A DNA stretch of 64,000 nt from Sedimentisphaerales bacterium (GTDB lineage: Bacteria > Planctomycetota > Phycisphaerae > Sedimentisphaerales > Anaerohalosphaeraceae). Below, piece after piece: positions 52,566 to 61,246 of the stretch. The translations under genes and the position numbers were made by a program. The DNA lies in assembly GCA_016926155.1 (NCBI GenBank), contig JAFGPC010000073.1:1-64000 (forward strand), in the 5' to 3' direction. The notes beneath the pieces are model-generated. The model searched no databases, was not told the origin of the DNA, and saw only the letters and a list, made by a program, of their open reading frames with translations. Each line of letters opens with the position of its first letter. Within the stretch, counting starts at the first letter, position 1.

Positions 52566-53441
52566 ATGGAAGCAGCCATACAAAAAGCCAAGGCCCTGGT
52601 CGAAGCGATGGAATATATCCGTCGTTTCCGGGGTCGGATTGTGGTCGTCAAGCTGGGCGGCAGTATTCTCGACGATGAGGACCTGCAGAAAAAACTACTG
52701 GTCGATGTGGTTTTCATGACTACTGTTGGGATGCAGCCGATCCTGGTCCATGGCGGCGGTAAAGCGATTACTCGTGCCATGAACGAGGCGGGGCTGGAGC
52801 CGGTTTGGGTACAGGGAAGGCGGTATACCGATGCCCGAACCCTGACGATCGCCGAACATACCTTGGTCAATACCGTCAATACCCCGATCTGTGAAACACT
52901 TCGGAATCTGGGCTGTCCGGCCATGGGATTGCACTCACTGGGCAGTTGTGTGCTTTTTGCCAAACCGATGCAGATGACCAATGAGCGAGGTGGAAAGATC
53001 GATCTGGGTCTGGTTGGCCGGGTCAGTAGCGTCAATGGCGAGCTTCTCAAGACATTATGTGATGCCGGTGTGATTCCGGTGGTGGCGCCGGTCGCCTGTT
53101 CCAAGGGCGGCGGCAAACTCAATGTCAATGCCGACACCGCCGCCGGGCAAGTGGCTGCTTCTGTCCAGGCCGAAAAACTCGTCCTGCTCAGTGACACGCA
53201 TGGTATCCGCATGGATCGAGACAATCCGGATAGCTGGATTTCAAGTGTAAACGAAGAACAGATTACGCAAATGATCAAGGATGGGATCATCACTGAAGGC
53301 ATGATGCCCAAGGTCGAAGCGTGCCTGACAGCCCTCGATGGTGGTGTCAAGAAAGCCCATATCATTGACGGGCGGATCGAGCATTCGCTCCTGCTGGAGA
53401 TCTACACAGATAAGGGCATCGGTACGCAGATTGTCAAGTAG
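52566..53441 (+). CDS. argB: Acetylglutamate kinase
   Basis: Phosphorylates N-acetylglutamate with ATP, second step of arginine synthesis. The 291-residue protein has VVVKLGGSIL (ATP-binding Lys), LVHGGGKAI, the NAGK-type VVAPVACSKGGG with NVNADTAAG, KLVLLSDTHGIRMD, and GMMPKVEACLTALDGGVKKAHIIDGR at the C-terminus. The N-terminal 20-residue extension containing YIRRFRGR resembles that of arginine-inhibited hexameric NAGKs, so feedback inhibition by arginine is plausible (inferred). TAGGAAAA precedes the ATG. argD and argF lie 2.8 kb downstream on the same strand, with an unrelated haem protein in between. Confidence 0.95.
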   Translation: MEAAIQKAKALVEAMEYIRRFRGRIVVVKLGGSILDDEDLQKKLLVDVVFMTTVGMQPILVHGGGKAITRAMNEAGLEPVWVQGRRYTDARTLTIAEHTLVNTVNTPICETLRNLGCPAMGLHSLGSCVLFAKPMQMTNERGGKIDLGLVGRVSSVNGELLKTLCDAGVIPVVAPVACSKGGGKLNVNADTAAGQVAASVQAEKLVLLSDTHGIRMDRDNPDSWISSVNEEQITQMIKDGIITEGMMPKVEACLTALDGGVKKAHIIDGRIEHSLLLEIYTDKGIGTQIVK

Positions 53442-53496
53442 AGCGAGCAGTACAATAATCACTTTTATCCTACACCGCAGGGTTTCTCCTGAAAGC

Positions 53497-53525
53497 TTGA
53501 TTTGTAGGTCAGTATCCGATACTAT
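53497..53525 (+). promoter_or_regulatory. Promoter of the HzsA-related gene
   Basis: TTGATT (53497-53502), a 17-base spacer and TACTAT (53520-53525), about 45 bases before ATG 53570. Confidence 0.4.
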
Positions 53526-53569
53526 GATATATTGATCGCAAATTGATTTTCCTGCTTCGGGAGGTAGAG

Positions 53570-56113
53570 ATGATACGACGCGATATTGTGGTTCTGGACC
53601 TCATGCTGCAGGCAGCGGTTATAGCTGTGGCAGCATTACCCTCGCTCGAAACAATCAACCGCGGCGTTATCCCTGACGCCCTGAAAAATCTGCCCGTCGA
53701 TTTCGATGCGTGTGAGGAGATCATTTTTGTCCAGCGGGGAAGCTATGAAGATCCCCACTGGTATGCCAATATTGCCTATTTTTGCGATGATGAGAACAAT
53801 CCCGCTTATACCACCGGTGCACAACTGTGCAAATTGAACCTCAAAACCCGTCAGATTACAGTTCTTCTAGAAACCGAAAACGGCTGTATCCGTGACCCGA
53901 AAGTGCATTATGATGCGGACAAAATTCTCTTTGCCTGGCGAAAGGAGGGATCTCCCTATTATCATCTGTATGAGATGGATACCAATGGAGATGACCTGCG
54001 GCAGATCACGTCCGGTCCTTTCGATGATTATGAACCTGAGTATCTTCCAGATGGGGATATCGTTTTTGTCTCAACTCGTGCCCGGCGGTGGGTCGGTTGC
54101 TGGATGACACAGGTAGGTACGATTCATCGTTGTGACGCCAACGGTCAAAATATTCGGGCACTGTCCTGCAATATCGAGCACGACAACACACCTGCCGTCC
54201 TGCCCAACGGCCAGATTCTCTATATGCGGTGGGAATACATCGATCGATCCCAGGTCGAGTTTCACCATCTCTGGACGATGAATCCCGACGGCAGCAACCA
54301 GATCATCTATTATGGAAATGAAAATCCGTGGGGTGTCTTTCTGGATTGCCGCGGCATTCCCGGCGACGACCGCGTTATGGGCATCTTCTCACCCGGACAC
54401 GGCATACGCGACCACTATGGCCAGATCGCCTTCTTCTCCAGCCGGTTCGGTCCCGATGCGCCGCAGGGCGTGAAGCAGATCGAATTTAATTTCAACGGCA
54501 AACCCACTCTTGCCGATCCATGGCCGCTCAGCGCGGATACGATACTTGCAGCGGATATGTACAAGTCGAGAATCCTCAGTGTTGAAAGGCAGGGCGATAA
54601 GTACGGTGTGCGTATTCTCTATGAAATCCAGGACAACAAACACAATTGGATTACCCAGGCCCCGCGTCCTGTTCTTAAACGTCCGCGCGAAAGAATTGTA
54701 GTTGACCGCACTAATCCCGGCCGTCCTACAGGCATCCATATTCTGGTTGATGTCTATAACAGCCGCAACATGGAAGGGGTCAAACGCGGTGACATCAAAA
54801 AACTGCTGATCCTGGAGACCCTTCCCAAGGCTGTAAACTTTTCCGGTGGTCAGGACACACTCAGTTGGCTTGGTTCGTTCAATCTCGAACGCATCCTCGG
54901 CACTGTGCCCGTAGATCCCGATGGTTCCGCTCATTTTGAACTGCCGGCCAATCGTCCGGTCTTTTATGTCGCTCTGGATGAGAATGACTTGTCTGTCAAA
55001 CGGATGCAAAGCTTCACCTGTGTCATGCCCGGTGAGACGATGACCTGTCTGGGTTGCCATGAAACTCGTCAGCAATCCCGGACCAACAAGGGCGACACCA
55101 GCCGTATCATGGCGATGCAGCGACCGCCTTCCCGGATCGATCCCATCGCAGGAGTACCCGAGGTGCCGGATTTCATCCGAGATATCCAACCGGTCCTCGA
55201 CAAATACTGTGTAGAATGCCACAATACTTCCAGACGCGAAGGCCGGATTGCTCTGGAAGGAGACATGGGATGTCACTGGTCGATCAGTTATTTCTCCTTG
55301 GTGATGTGGAATCAGGTCGCGGACGGCCAAAATGGCCATGGTAATCAGCCTGCTCGTTCATTGGGCTCCAGTGCTTCGCCGCTGCTTCGAAAGCTGGAAG
55401 GAGGGCATTATGGTGTCAAGGCTGATCATGCCGACTGGCTCAAGGTCTGGGCATGGACCGAGGCGGCAGCACCCTTCTGCGGAACTTACGGAGGTCTGAG
55501 AAATGCCGCACAGCAGAATGTTCGGCTGGATGCATTTGCCGGCGGGAGTGGAATCCTTCAGAAACGCTGCTACGGCTGTCACAATCCCAACGGCAAAGGA
55601 CCGAAAAATCGGTTTGGGGAGGGCTACGATCGCGATGCGCGGCGGCCTCATTTTAAACGGCCCACCGGAGCCTATGAACGAATGGTCCTTGAAGATGATC
55701 CCATGCGTTATTACAACTACAACGTACTGCTCAACGCTACCCGTCCTGAGAAATCGGCTGTCCTGATGGCCCCGTTGAAGAAGGACGCCGGCGGATGGGG
55801 CGCCTGCCCGGATGTGTTCCAATCGACCGATGATCCTGATTACCAGACCCTGGCTCTGGCTGTACAAAACTGGCAGACCGAATGGCTCAAGGCTCACCGG
55901 TTCGGAACTCCGAATTTCCAGGTCAATCGTCAATATATTCGTGAAATGGTTCGGTTCGGTATTCTACCGGAAGGAACGTCCCCCGAGCAGGTGGATCCCT
56001 ATAAAGCCGACCGTGAATACTGGCGGATGTTTATCTACAATCCCGAAAAGACCGAAATCCAGACAGGTCTCCAACTGACCGCACACACCCTGGTCCCCAC
56101 GGTTGAATTGTAA
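53570..56113 (+). CDS. Hydrazine synthase alpha-related c-type haem protein with propeller
   Basis: An 847-residue exported protein. A hydrophobic leader (about 5-27) is followed by a TolB/PD40-like propeller (about 60-290: LYEMDTNGDDLRQITSG, YLPDGDIVFVSTR, WTMNPDGSNQ), a middle beta domain resembling the hydrazine synthase alpha subunit (about 295-470), and a C-terminal part with three c-type haem sites: CLGCH (493-497), CVECH (547-551) and CYGCH (667-671). In anammox bacteria this family makes hydrazine from NO and ammonium; here there is no companion beta/gamma subunit and three haem sites rather than the two described for HzsA, so another redox role is likely. CGGGAGGTAGAG precedes ATG 53570; an upstream ATG at 53543 is less well placed. 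It interrupts the argB-argD arrangement. Confidence 0.75.
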   Translation: MIRRDIVVLDLMLQAAVIAVAALPSLETINRGVIPDALKNLPVDFDACEEIIFVQRGSYEDPHWYANIAYFCDDENNPAYTTGAQLCKLNLKTRQITVLLETENGCIRDPKVHYDADKILFAWRKEGSPYYHLYEMDTNGDDLRQITSGPFDDYEPEYLPDGDIVFVSTRARRWVGCWMTQVGTIHRCDANGQNIRALSCNIEHDNTPAVLPNGQILYMRWEYIDRSQVEFHHLWTMNPDGSNQIIYYGNENPWGVFLDCRGIPGDDRVMGIFSPGHGIRDHYGQIAFFSSRFGPDAPQGVKQIEFNFNGKPTLADPWPLSADTILAADMYKSRILSVERQGDKYGVRILYEIQDNKHNWITQAPRPVLKRPRERIVVDRTNPGRPTGIHILVDVYNSRNMEGVKRGDIKKLLILETLPKAVNFSGGQDTLSWLGSFNLERILGTVPVDPDGSAHFELPANRPVFYVALDENDLSVKRMQSFTCVMPGETMTCLGCHETRQQSRTNKGDTSRIMAMQRPPSRIDPIAGVPEVPDFIRDIQPVLDKYCVECHNTSRREGRIALEGDMGCHWSISYFSLVMWNQVADGQNGHGNQPARSLGSSASPLLRKLEGGHYGVKADHADWLKVWAWTEAAAPFCGTYGGLRNAAQQNVRLDAFAGGSGILQKRCYGCHNPNGKGPKNRFGEGYDRDARRPHFKRPTGAYERMVLEDDPMRYYNYNVLLNATRPEKSAVLMAPLKKDAGGWGACPDVFQSTDDPDYQTLALAVQNWQTEWLKAHRFGTPNFQVNRQYIREMVRFGILPEGTSPEQVDPYKADREYWRMFIYNPEKTEIQTGLQLTAHTLVPTVEL

Positions 56114-56168
56114 GAAGTTGTGCCTCTGAAAGTATACGGATTTCGGATTGGCCAACTATGGTTTTCCC

Positions 56169-56197
56169 TTGACAGCGGCTTACTGTGATATTACTTT
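56169..56197 (+). promoter_or_regulatory. Promoter of argD-argF
   Basis: A perfect TTGACA (56169-56174), a 17-base spacer and TACTTT (56192-56197), 63 bases before the argD ATG. The -10 is weak. Confidence 0.4.
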
Positions 56198-56259
56198 ACT
56201 TTGTTTTGCACCATTCCCTGGTGCGGTACCTGTAGAGATTGCTTTAGGAAGGCTTTACT

Positions 56260-57447
56260 ATGAACACCGCTGAAGTCATCGCAATGTTCGATAAGTATGT
56301 GATCGGCAACTACGGACGATTGCCCCGGGTCATCGTCAAAGGGCAGGACAACCGCCTCTGGGATGCCGAGGGCAATGAGATTCTGGATATGTTTCCCGGC
56401 TGGGCAGTCAGTGGAATTGGTCACTGCCATCCGAAAGTCGTTGAGGCGATCCGCCACCAGGCCGGAGAACTTCTGCATATGGATAATACCTTCTATACAG
56501 TGCAGCAAGGGGTCTTGGCCAAGATGCTGTCTGAGCGTGCTTTTGGCGGTAAATGTTTCTTCTGCAACAGCGGTGCCGAAGCCAACGAGGCAGCGCTGAA
56601 ACTGTCCCGCAAACATACGCCGAAGGAAAAATACAAGTTTATCACCGCCGAGCGAAGCTTCCATGGCCGGACGTTCGCTACGGTTACGGCCACCGCACAG
56701 CCGAAGTACCACGAGGGATTTTTGCCTATGTTACCAGGCTTCGAATATGTCCCGTTCAATGATATCGAGGCTCTGCAGGGTGCTTTCAGCGATGAAGTCG
56801 CCGCGATCATGGTCGAGCCCATCCAGGGAGAGGGCGGCATCAACGAGGCCACCCCGGAGTATCTGGCAACAATTCGTGAATTGTGTGATGAGCATGGAGC
56901 GCTTATGATTCTCGATGAGGTCCAGACCGGTATGGGCCGAACTGGAAAATGGTTTGGCTACCAGCATTACGATATCGAGCCGGATATCATCACGCTGGCC
57001 AAGGCTCTGGGTGGCGGTGTCGCCATCGGCGCCATGATGGCCAGATCTGAGATCGCCGCCTCACTTGTTCCCGGCACACATGCCTCCACCTTTGGGGGCA
57101 ATCCACTGGCCTGTGCCGCTGCGATTGCTGTCATTGAAGCTATCGATCAGGAAAATCTGCTCACCAATGCCGAGCAGACCGGCGCCTATGCCCGACAGAA
57201 GCTGGAAGCCTTAAAAGACAAACACAGTAATATCGATCACGTTCGCGGTAAAGGCCTGATGATCGGTATCCAGCTTACCGAAGCCGGTTCCGATATTGTC
57301 AACCGCTGTCTGGAAAAGGGACTGCGGATCAATTGTACGCAGGGCAACGTTCTGCGGATCATGCCCTCGATGACGGTGACGAGAGACCAGATTGATCAGG
57401 CTGTCGAAATCCTCGACGGCGTATTAAGCGAAGCGAGAGAAGGATGA
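56260..57447 (+). CDS. argD: Acetylornithine aminotransferase
   Basis: Class III PLP aminotransferase that converts N-acetylglutamate semialdehyde to N-acetylornithine with glutamate as amino donor. The 395-residue product shows MFPGWAVSGIGHCHPKVVEAI near the N-terminus, FFCNSGAEANEAALKLSRK (PLP-phosphate site), ITAERSFHGRT, EPIQGEGGI, LILDEVQTGMGRTG (as MILDEVQTGMGRTG) and the PLP Lys at about 248 in ITLAKALGGG. Length and motifs match ArgD; some ArgD enzymes also serve lysine synthesis as DapC, which cannot be excluded. AGGAAGG precedes the ATG. The stop overlaps the argF start as ATGA, so the two are translationally coupled. Confidence 0.93.
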   Translation: MNTAEVIAMFDKYVIGNYGRLPRVIVKGQDNRLWDAEGNEILDMFPGWAVSGIGHCHPKVVEAIRHQAGELLHMDNTFYTVQQGVLAKMLSERAFGGKCFFCNSGAEANEAALKLSRKHTPKEKYKFITAERSFHGRTFATVTATAQPKYHEGFLPMLPGFEYVPFNDIEALQGAFSDEVAAIMVEPIQGEGGINEATPEYLATIRELCDEHGALMILDEVQTGMGRTGKWFGYQHYDIEPDIITLAKALGGGVAIGAMMARSEIAASLVPGTHASTFGGNPLACAAAIAVIEAIDQENLLTNAEQTGAYARQKLEALKDKHSNIDHVRGKGLMIGIQLTEAGSDIVNRCLEKGLRINCTQGNVLRIMPSMTVTRDQIDQAVEILDGVLSEAREG

Positions 57448-58355
57448 GACATTTTCTTTGCATTAACGATTGCAATGTGGATGAGCTGAATGAACTGCTG
57501 ATCCTCAGTGCGGATTTAAAAAAACTCTACAAGTCCGGTAAACGGGACCTGTGCCTTTCCGGCAAGGTGCTGGCGATGCTGTTTGAAAAAACTTCCCTGC
57601 GGACCCGCATCAGCTTTGAAGTCGCCATGTTCGATCTGGGCGGATACGGTATGTACCTCAAGCCTGACGACATCGGTATCATCGGGCAGCGGGAGCCGGC
57701 CCGGGATATGGCCCGGGTGCTGAGCCGGTATATCGATGGCATCATGGCCCGGACTTTTTCTCATGAAACCATTGTGGAATTTACACAGTATGCGACGGTC
57801 CCTGTGATCAACGCCCTCAGCGACTGGTCGCACCCGTGTCAGGCGATGGCTGACATGCTTACGATCCGGGAGCATTTCGGAAAGCTGGAAGGTCTCAAGC
57901 TGGCCTATATCGGTGACGGCAATAATGTGGCCCGGTCTCTGGCATTTGCCTGCGGCAAGCTGGGACTTAAGTTTGTTGTCGCTTCACCGGAAGGATACGA
58001 ACTGGACGATACAGCCATTGCCGCGGCCAATGAGAGCACGCCTGGAACGGCCGAGCAGATCAATGATCCGGCCAAGGCTGTTGTCGATGCCGATGTCATC
58101 TATACCGACACATGGGTCAGCATGGGGCAGGAAACCGAGAAACAGCAGCGCATCCGAGATTTCCAGGGCTATCAGGTCAACGCTGATCTGCTGAGCAAGG
58201 CTCCAAAGCATGTCAAGGTGATGCACTGTCTTCCGGCCTATCGCGAGATGGAGATTACCGACGAAGTAGCCGAGTCCGACTGTTCGATTATTTTCGACCA
58301 GGCAGAGAACCGTCTCCATTTCCAGCGGGCTCTATTGAAAAAGCTGCTCAGCTAG
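57444..58355 (+). CDS. argF: Ornithine carbamoyltransferase
   Basis: Makes citrulline from ornithine and carbamoyl phosphate. The 303-residue protein has the carbamoyl-phosphate motif KTSLRTR (49-55; usual form STRTR), HPCQAMADM for substrate binding, the SMG loop in DTWVSMGQE typical of ornithine carbamoyltransferases, and HCLPAYR near the C-terminus in place of the usual HCLPAHR. The DTWVSMG signature points to ornithine rather than aspartate as acceptor; N-acetylornithine-specific enzymes differ at these loops. It follows argD with a 4-base ATGA overlap and is 15 bases ahead of the pyrophosphatase gene. argG and argH are not in the window. Confidence 0.93.
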   Translation: MRHFLCINDCNVDELNELLILSADLKKLYKSGKRDLCLSGKVLAMLFEKTSLRTRISFEVAMFDLGGYGMYLKPDDIGIIGQREPARDMARVLSRYIDGIMARTFSHETIVEFTQYATVPVINALSDWSHPCQAMADMLTIREHFGKLEGLKLAYIGDGNNVARSLAFACGKLGLKFVVASPEGYELDDTAIAAANESTPGTAEQINDPAKAVVDADVIYTDTWVSMGQETEKQQRIRDFQGYQVNADLLSKAPKHVKVMHCLPAYREMEITDEVAESDCSIIFDQAENRLHFQRALLKKLLS

Positions 58356-58370
58356 AACCGGGACTTCAGG

Positions 58371-58991
58371 ATGAAACCGCGAATTCTCGTCGCTACGACC
58401 AATCAGGGCAAGCTGCGTGAATTGTCGTCTATGCTGGATGTTGATGTTGACTGGCTCAGCCTGGCTGACTTTCCTGCTGTTACCGAGGTGATTGAGGACG
58501 GAGACACATTTACCGAAAATGCCCGCAAAAAAGCCCTCGGCTATGCCGCCCAGACCGGCCTCTGGACACTGGCCGACGATTCCGGTCTGGTCATCGATGC
58601 ACTGGATGGGGCGCCGGGAATTCACTCGGCCCGTTTCTGTGGCGAGGCCGCAAGCGGCAAGGATCGGAAAACTGTGGACCATCTGAATTGTGAAAAGGTT
58701 CTCGATCTGATGAAGGATATTCCGGATGGGCAGCGGTCGGCGCGATTTGTCTGTCGGCTTTGCCTGGCCGATCCAGATCATATCCTATTGGAGACGGAAG
58801 GCCTGTTTGAGGGGCAGATCACCCATCAACCACAGGGGGAAAACGGTTTCGGCTACGATCCGATCTTCTTCGTCCCGGCCCGCAATAAAACCGTTGCTCA
58901 GTTGACCCATGGTGAGAAAAATGCTATCAGTCACCGCGGCAACGCCATCCGATTGCTCCAGCCTAAACTTATCGAACTGTTGCAGGAATAG
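58371..58991 (+). CDS. rdgB: dITP/XTP pyrophosphatase (RdgB/HAM1 family)
   Basis: Removes non-canonical purine nucleotides (dITP, XTP) from the pool by releasing pyrophosphate. The 206-residue protein begins ILVATTNQGKLRELSSML (substrate-binding Thr-Asn and Lys), has TFTENARKKALGYA, DDSGLVIDALDGAPGIHSAR (metal-binding Asp), ENGFGYDPIFF and ISHRGNAI, all matching the family in order. Length is normal (about 195-205). It lies 15 bases after argF on the same strand, probably cotranscribed, and ends 9 bases from a convergent gene. Confidence 0.94.
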   Translation: MKPRILVATTNQGKLRELSSMLDVDVDWLSLADFPAVTEVIEDGDTFTENARKKALGYAAQTGLWTLADDSGLVIDALDGAPGIHSARFCGEAASGKDRKTVDHLNCEKVLDLMKDIPDGQRSARFVCRLCLADPDHILLETEGLFEGQITHQPQGENGFGYDPIFFVPARNKTVAQLTHGEKNAISHRGNAIRLLQPKLIELLQE

Positions 58992-59000
58992 TTTTGATTC

Positions 59001-60551
59001 TTACTGCTGGACAGTGGTGATCTGAAACGTTGCCAGCGTATCCATCAGATCACTTATCTCGGCCTTGTTTCCATTGTTGATGTGCGTGGCGATATGGCCA
59101 ATAGTATGTGTTTTGAGCATTCCGAACAATGTGGGACGGGTGGAATCCAGTGCGATCCACTTACCACCGATATACGCCTGTGTCCATGCATGTCCAACGA
59201 ATGCATTCCGCAGACGCGCATAGTCACCCACATACACATATCCGACCACGACCTGCGCGGGGATTCCCGCCGCCCTGCACAGCGCCGCCGTCAATACCGC
59301 ATAATGCCGACATACGCCCTTTCGCTCGTGCGCCACCTCCAGCGCTGAGGGAAACATCGTCGAGTCTACGACATGTACATCCGGGCTGATATACCCGTGC
59401 ACGAACGATTCGATCTTACGGGCCGCTTTAGCTGCATCGGTTGTATTTCCTGTCGCCTGCTGGGCCAGCTTAACGATCATAGGATCGTCACATTGAATCA
59501 GATCAGTCGGTTCCATGGCCCTAAGGACAGCTTCATCATTTCCCGTATAAGGCCGCTGAATACCGCTTGGATCTTTGAACGTATGCACCCGCACTAAAAA
59601 TGATCCGTCTGTTTGCGATTCGATGGTTTGATAATCGGTCGAAGGAAACACCGGCGAAAAGCCTTTGCGCGGTTCGATTCGATAGACAATGCTGTCGCCT
59701 TGTATATCTTCAATGGGCACGGGGCTGGTGACAGCAACGACTGTTTCCAGGTGTACTTCACCCACCGGAGCCTTCGCAAAGCTGGGACTGCATGCCAGTC
59801 GACTCATTTCCAGACCGCCGACAGAGGACAACTCCTTAAGGGTGTTAAACTGATCATCAACATATTCGGTGAAAGCGAACGTTCCTTCTTTCGCATTGAC
59901 CACACCGGCAATTTCATGAGCCTTAATAGTTCCATCCGGCAGGGCAATCTCTGCGGGGCCAACAACTCGAATCGAATATTCATCCGCCGTAAAACGGTCG
60001 ATGCTGTAGACCTTGACCGAATACTCTGTGCCGGGTGCCAATCCTTTCTCCTTTTGCAGTCGCCGAAATGCCGGCGGGCTCAGTGCATCTTCGGGCCACT
60101 TGAAACCGCGGGCATACTGTTGCCCATTGACGACAGCGACAAACGTATAGCTTCCATCCTCCTCTTGTCGGACGATCTTACGCTCCTGGTGCCGCACAGG
60201 CAGGAACCAAAGCTCCGTTCCCTCGTGGGACATTACACCGTCATAGGCCACCAATGTCCCGTCGACGGTTTCCAGGATCATCTCGCCGTTTCGCCAGGAG
60301 ATCGGCCGCCCCAGCAGCGTGAACGAGTCGTTGGACACCTCGGTCGTAAGGATCAAATCGTCCTTCTGGATCTGTGATCGCGTGGCATAGCCGATCCGCT
60401 GGCCGTTGAGATACTTGGCAAAATATTCCTGCGCAGGAACCTGCTCAAATCGCGTAAGATCATACAGGTTTTGCTGTGAACCGCAGGATATACACATCAA
60501 CGGGAGTACGGTCAGTAAAAGGCCTTGCAGTATGCAATGAAATCGTTTCAT
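59001..60551 (-). CDS. Transglutaminase-like superfamily protein, probable lipoprotein
   Basis: A 516-residue exported protein with an N-terminal signal ending CISCGSQQ (about residue 23), an imperfect lipobox suggesting lipid attachment. The middle is beta-rich and unrecognised. The C-terminal part is a transglutaminase core with a complete Cys-His-Asp triad: C414 in GVCRHYA, H454 in GHAWTQAY and D469 in ALDSTRP. Bacterial members are usually proteases or peptide-modifying enzymes rather than true transglutaminases. The substrate cannot be read from sequence. AAGGA precedes the ATG at about 9 bases. It is divergent from the fumarase-type gene and convergent with rdgB. Confidence 0.82.
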   Translation of the reverse strand: MKRFHCILQGLLLTVLPLMCISCGSQQNLYDLTRFEQVPAQEYFAKYLNGQRIGYATRSQIQKDDLILTTEVSNDSFTLLGRPISWRNGEMILETVDGTLVAYDGVMSHEGTELWFLPVRHQERKIVRQEEDGSYTFVAVVNGQQYARGFKWPEDALSPPAFRRLQKEKGLAPGTEYSVKVYSIDRFTADEYSIRVVGPAEIALPDGTIKAHEIAGVVNAKEGTFAFTEYVDDQFNTLKELSSVGGLEMSRLACSPSFAKAPVGEVHLETVVAVTSPVPIEDIQGDSIVYRIEPRKGFSPVFPSTDYQTIESQTDGSFLVRVHTFKDPSGIQRPYTGNDEAVLRAMEPTDLIQCDDPMIVKLAQQATGNTTDAAKAARKIESFVHGYISPDVHVVDSTMFPSALEVAHERKGVCRHYAVLTAALCRAAGIPAQVVVGYVYVGDYARLRNAFVGHAWTQAYIGGKWIALDSTRPTLFGMLKTHTIGHIATHINNGNKAEISDLMDTLATFQITTVQQ

Positions 60552-60647
60552 ATCCGGTATTCCTTAAATAAATGGATTGATCCCTTTAGTTTCGGCGTTT
60601 TGTGGCCTTTACATTAGGTACGAGATAATACTTGCCCCAGATAGGTT

Positions 60648-60676
60648 TTGACAGTTTCCCTGTAGGGGCGTATCAT
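60648..60676 (+). promoter_or_regulatory. Strong promoter of the fumarase-beta/GTPase pair
   Basis: A perfect TTGACA (60648-60653), a 17-base spacer and TATCAT (60671-60676), with the start codon at 60701. This is the best sigma-70-like promoter in the window; the leader would be only about 18 bases, holding AAGAGG as ribosome-binding site. Confidence 0.65.
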
Positions 60677-60700
60677 GCCTGCCTGTTGAAAAGAGGTTTT

Positions 60701-61234
60701 ATGAGTAAAGAAATCCAGATTGAAACACCGTTGACCGATGGGCAGATCGACACGCTTCGTGCCGGTGACCAGGTCCGGATCAACGGGATTTTCTATACGG
60801 CCCGTGATCAGGCCCACAAGCGTCTCTGTGCGCTGATCGAGACCGGTCAGGAACTTCCTGTCGATCTATCCGGCCAGGTGATTTATTTTGTCGGCCCCAC
60901 GCCTGCTGCGCCGGGTCGATGCATAGGCTCGGCCGGCCCGACGACCTCGTCCCGCATGGATGCCTTCAGCCCCATATTGATCCGTGCTGGGCTCAAAGGC
61001 ATGATCGGCAAGGGCTACCGCGGCGAACCAGTACGCAAGGCACTTCAGCAATACAAGGCCGTCCACTTTGCCACCCTCGGTGGAGCCGGCGCCCTGCTCA
61101 GCAAACATATCATCGACGCCGAGATCGTCGCCTATGAAGATCTGGGTGCGGAAGCCATTCGCAGATTATATTTAAAAGATTTTCCCGCCGTGGTGGCCTA
61201 TGATGCTTTTGGCGGCACAGTCTATGATCGATAA
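60701..61234 (+). CDS. Fumarate hydratase class I, beta subunit (C-terminal domain type)
   Basis: A 177-residue protein matching the C-terminal (beta) half of class I Fe-S fumarases and L-tartrate dehydratases. Markers are ITLxxL-like ETPLTDGQIDTLRAGDQVRINGIFYTARDQAHKRL, YFVGPTPAAPGRCIGSAGPTTSSRMD, GMIGKGYRG and GGAGALLSKHI. In two-subunit enzymes the alpha partner, which binds the Fe-S cluster, is normally the adjacent gene; it is not in this window. Either it is encoded elsewhere or this subunit has another role. Fumarase and tartrate dehydratase subunits cannot be separated here. Start is ATG 60701 (AAGAGG upstream); an earlier in-frame ATG at 60632 lies upstream of the promoter. The next gene starts 12 bases later. 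Confidence 0.85.
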   Translation: MSKEIQIETPLTDGQIDTLRAGDQVRINGIFYTARDQAHKRLCALIETGQELPVDLSGQVIYFVGPTPAAPGRCIGSAGPTTSSRMDAFSPILIRAGLKGMIGKGYRGEPVRKALQQYKAVHFATLGGAGALLSKHIIDAEIVAYEDLGAEAIRRLYLKDFPAVVAYDAFGGTVYDR

Positions 61235-61246
61235 CAGGAGAATCCA

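Noticed and set aside
53570-56113. True hydrazine synthase of an anammox organism
   Set aside because: No beta/gamma subunits or other anammox genes are nearby and the haem count differs; only family relationship is supported.
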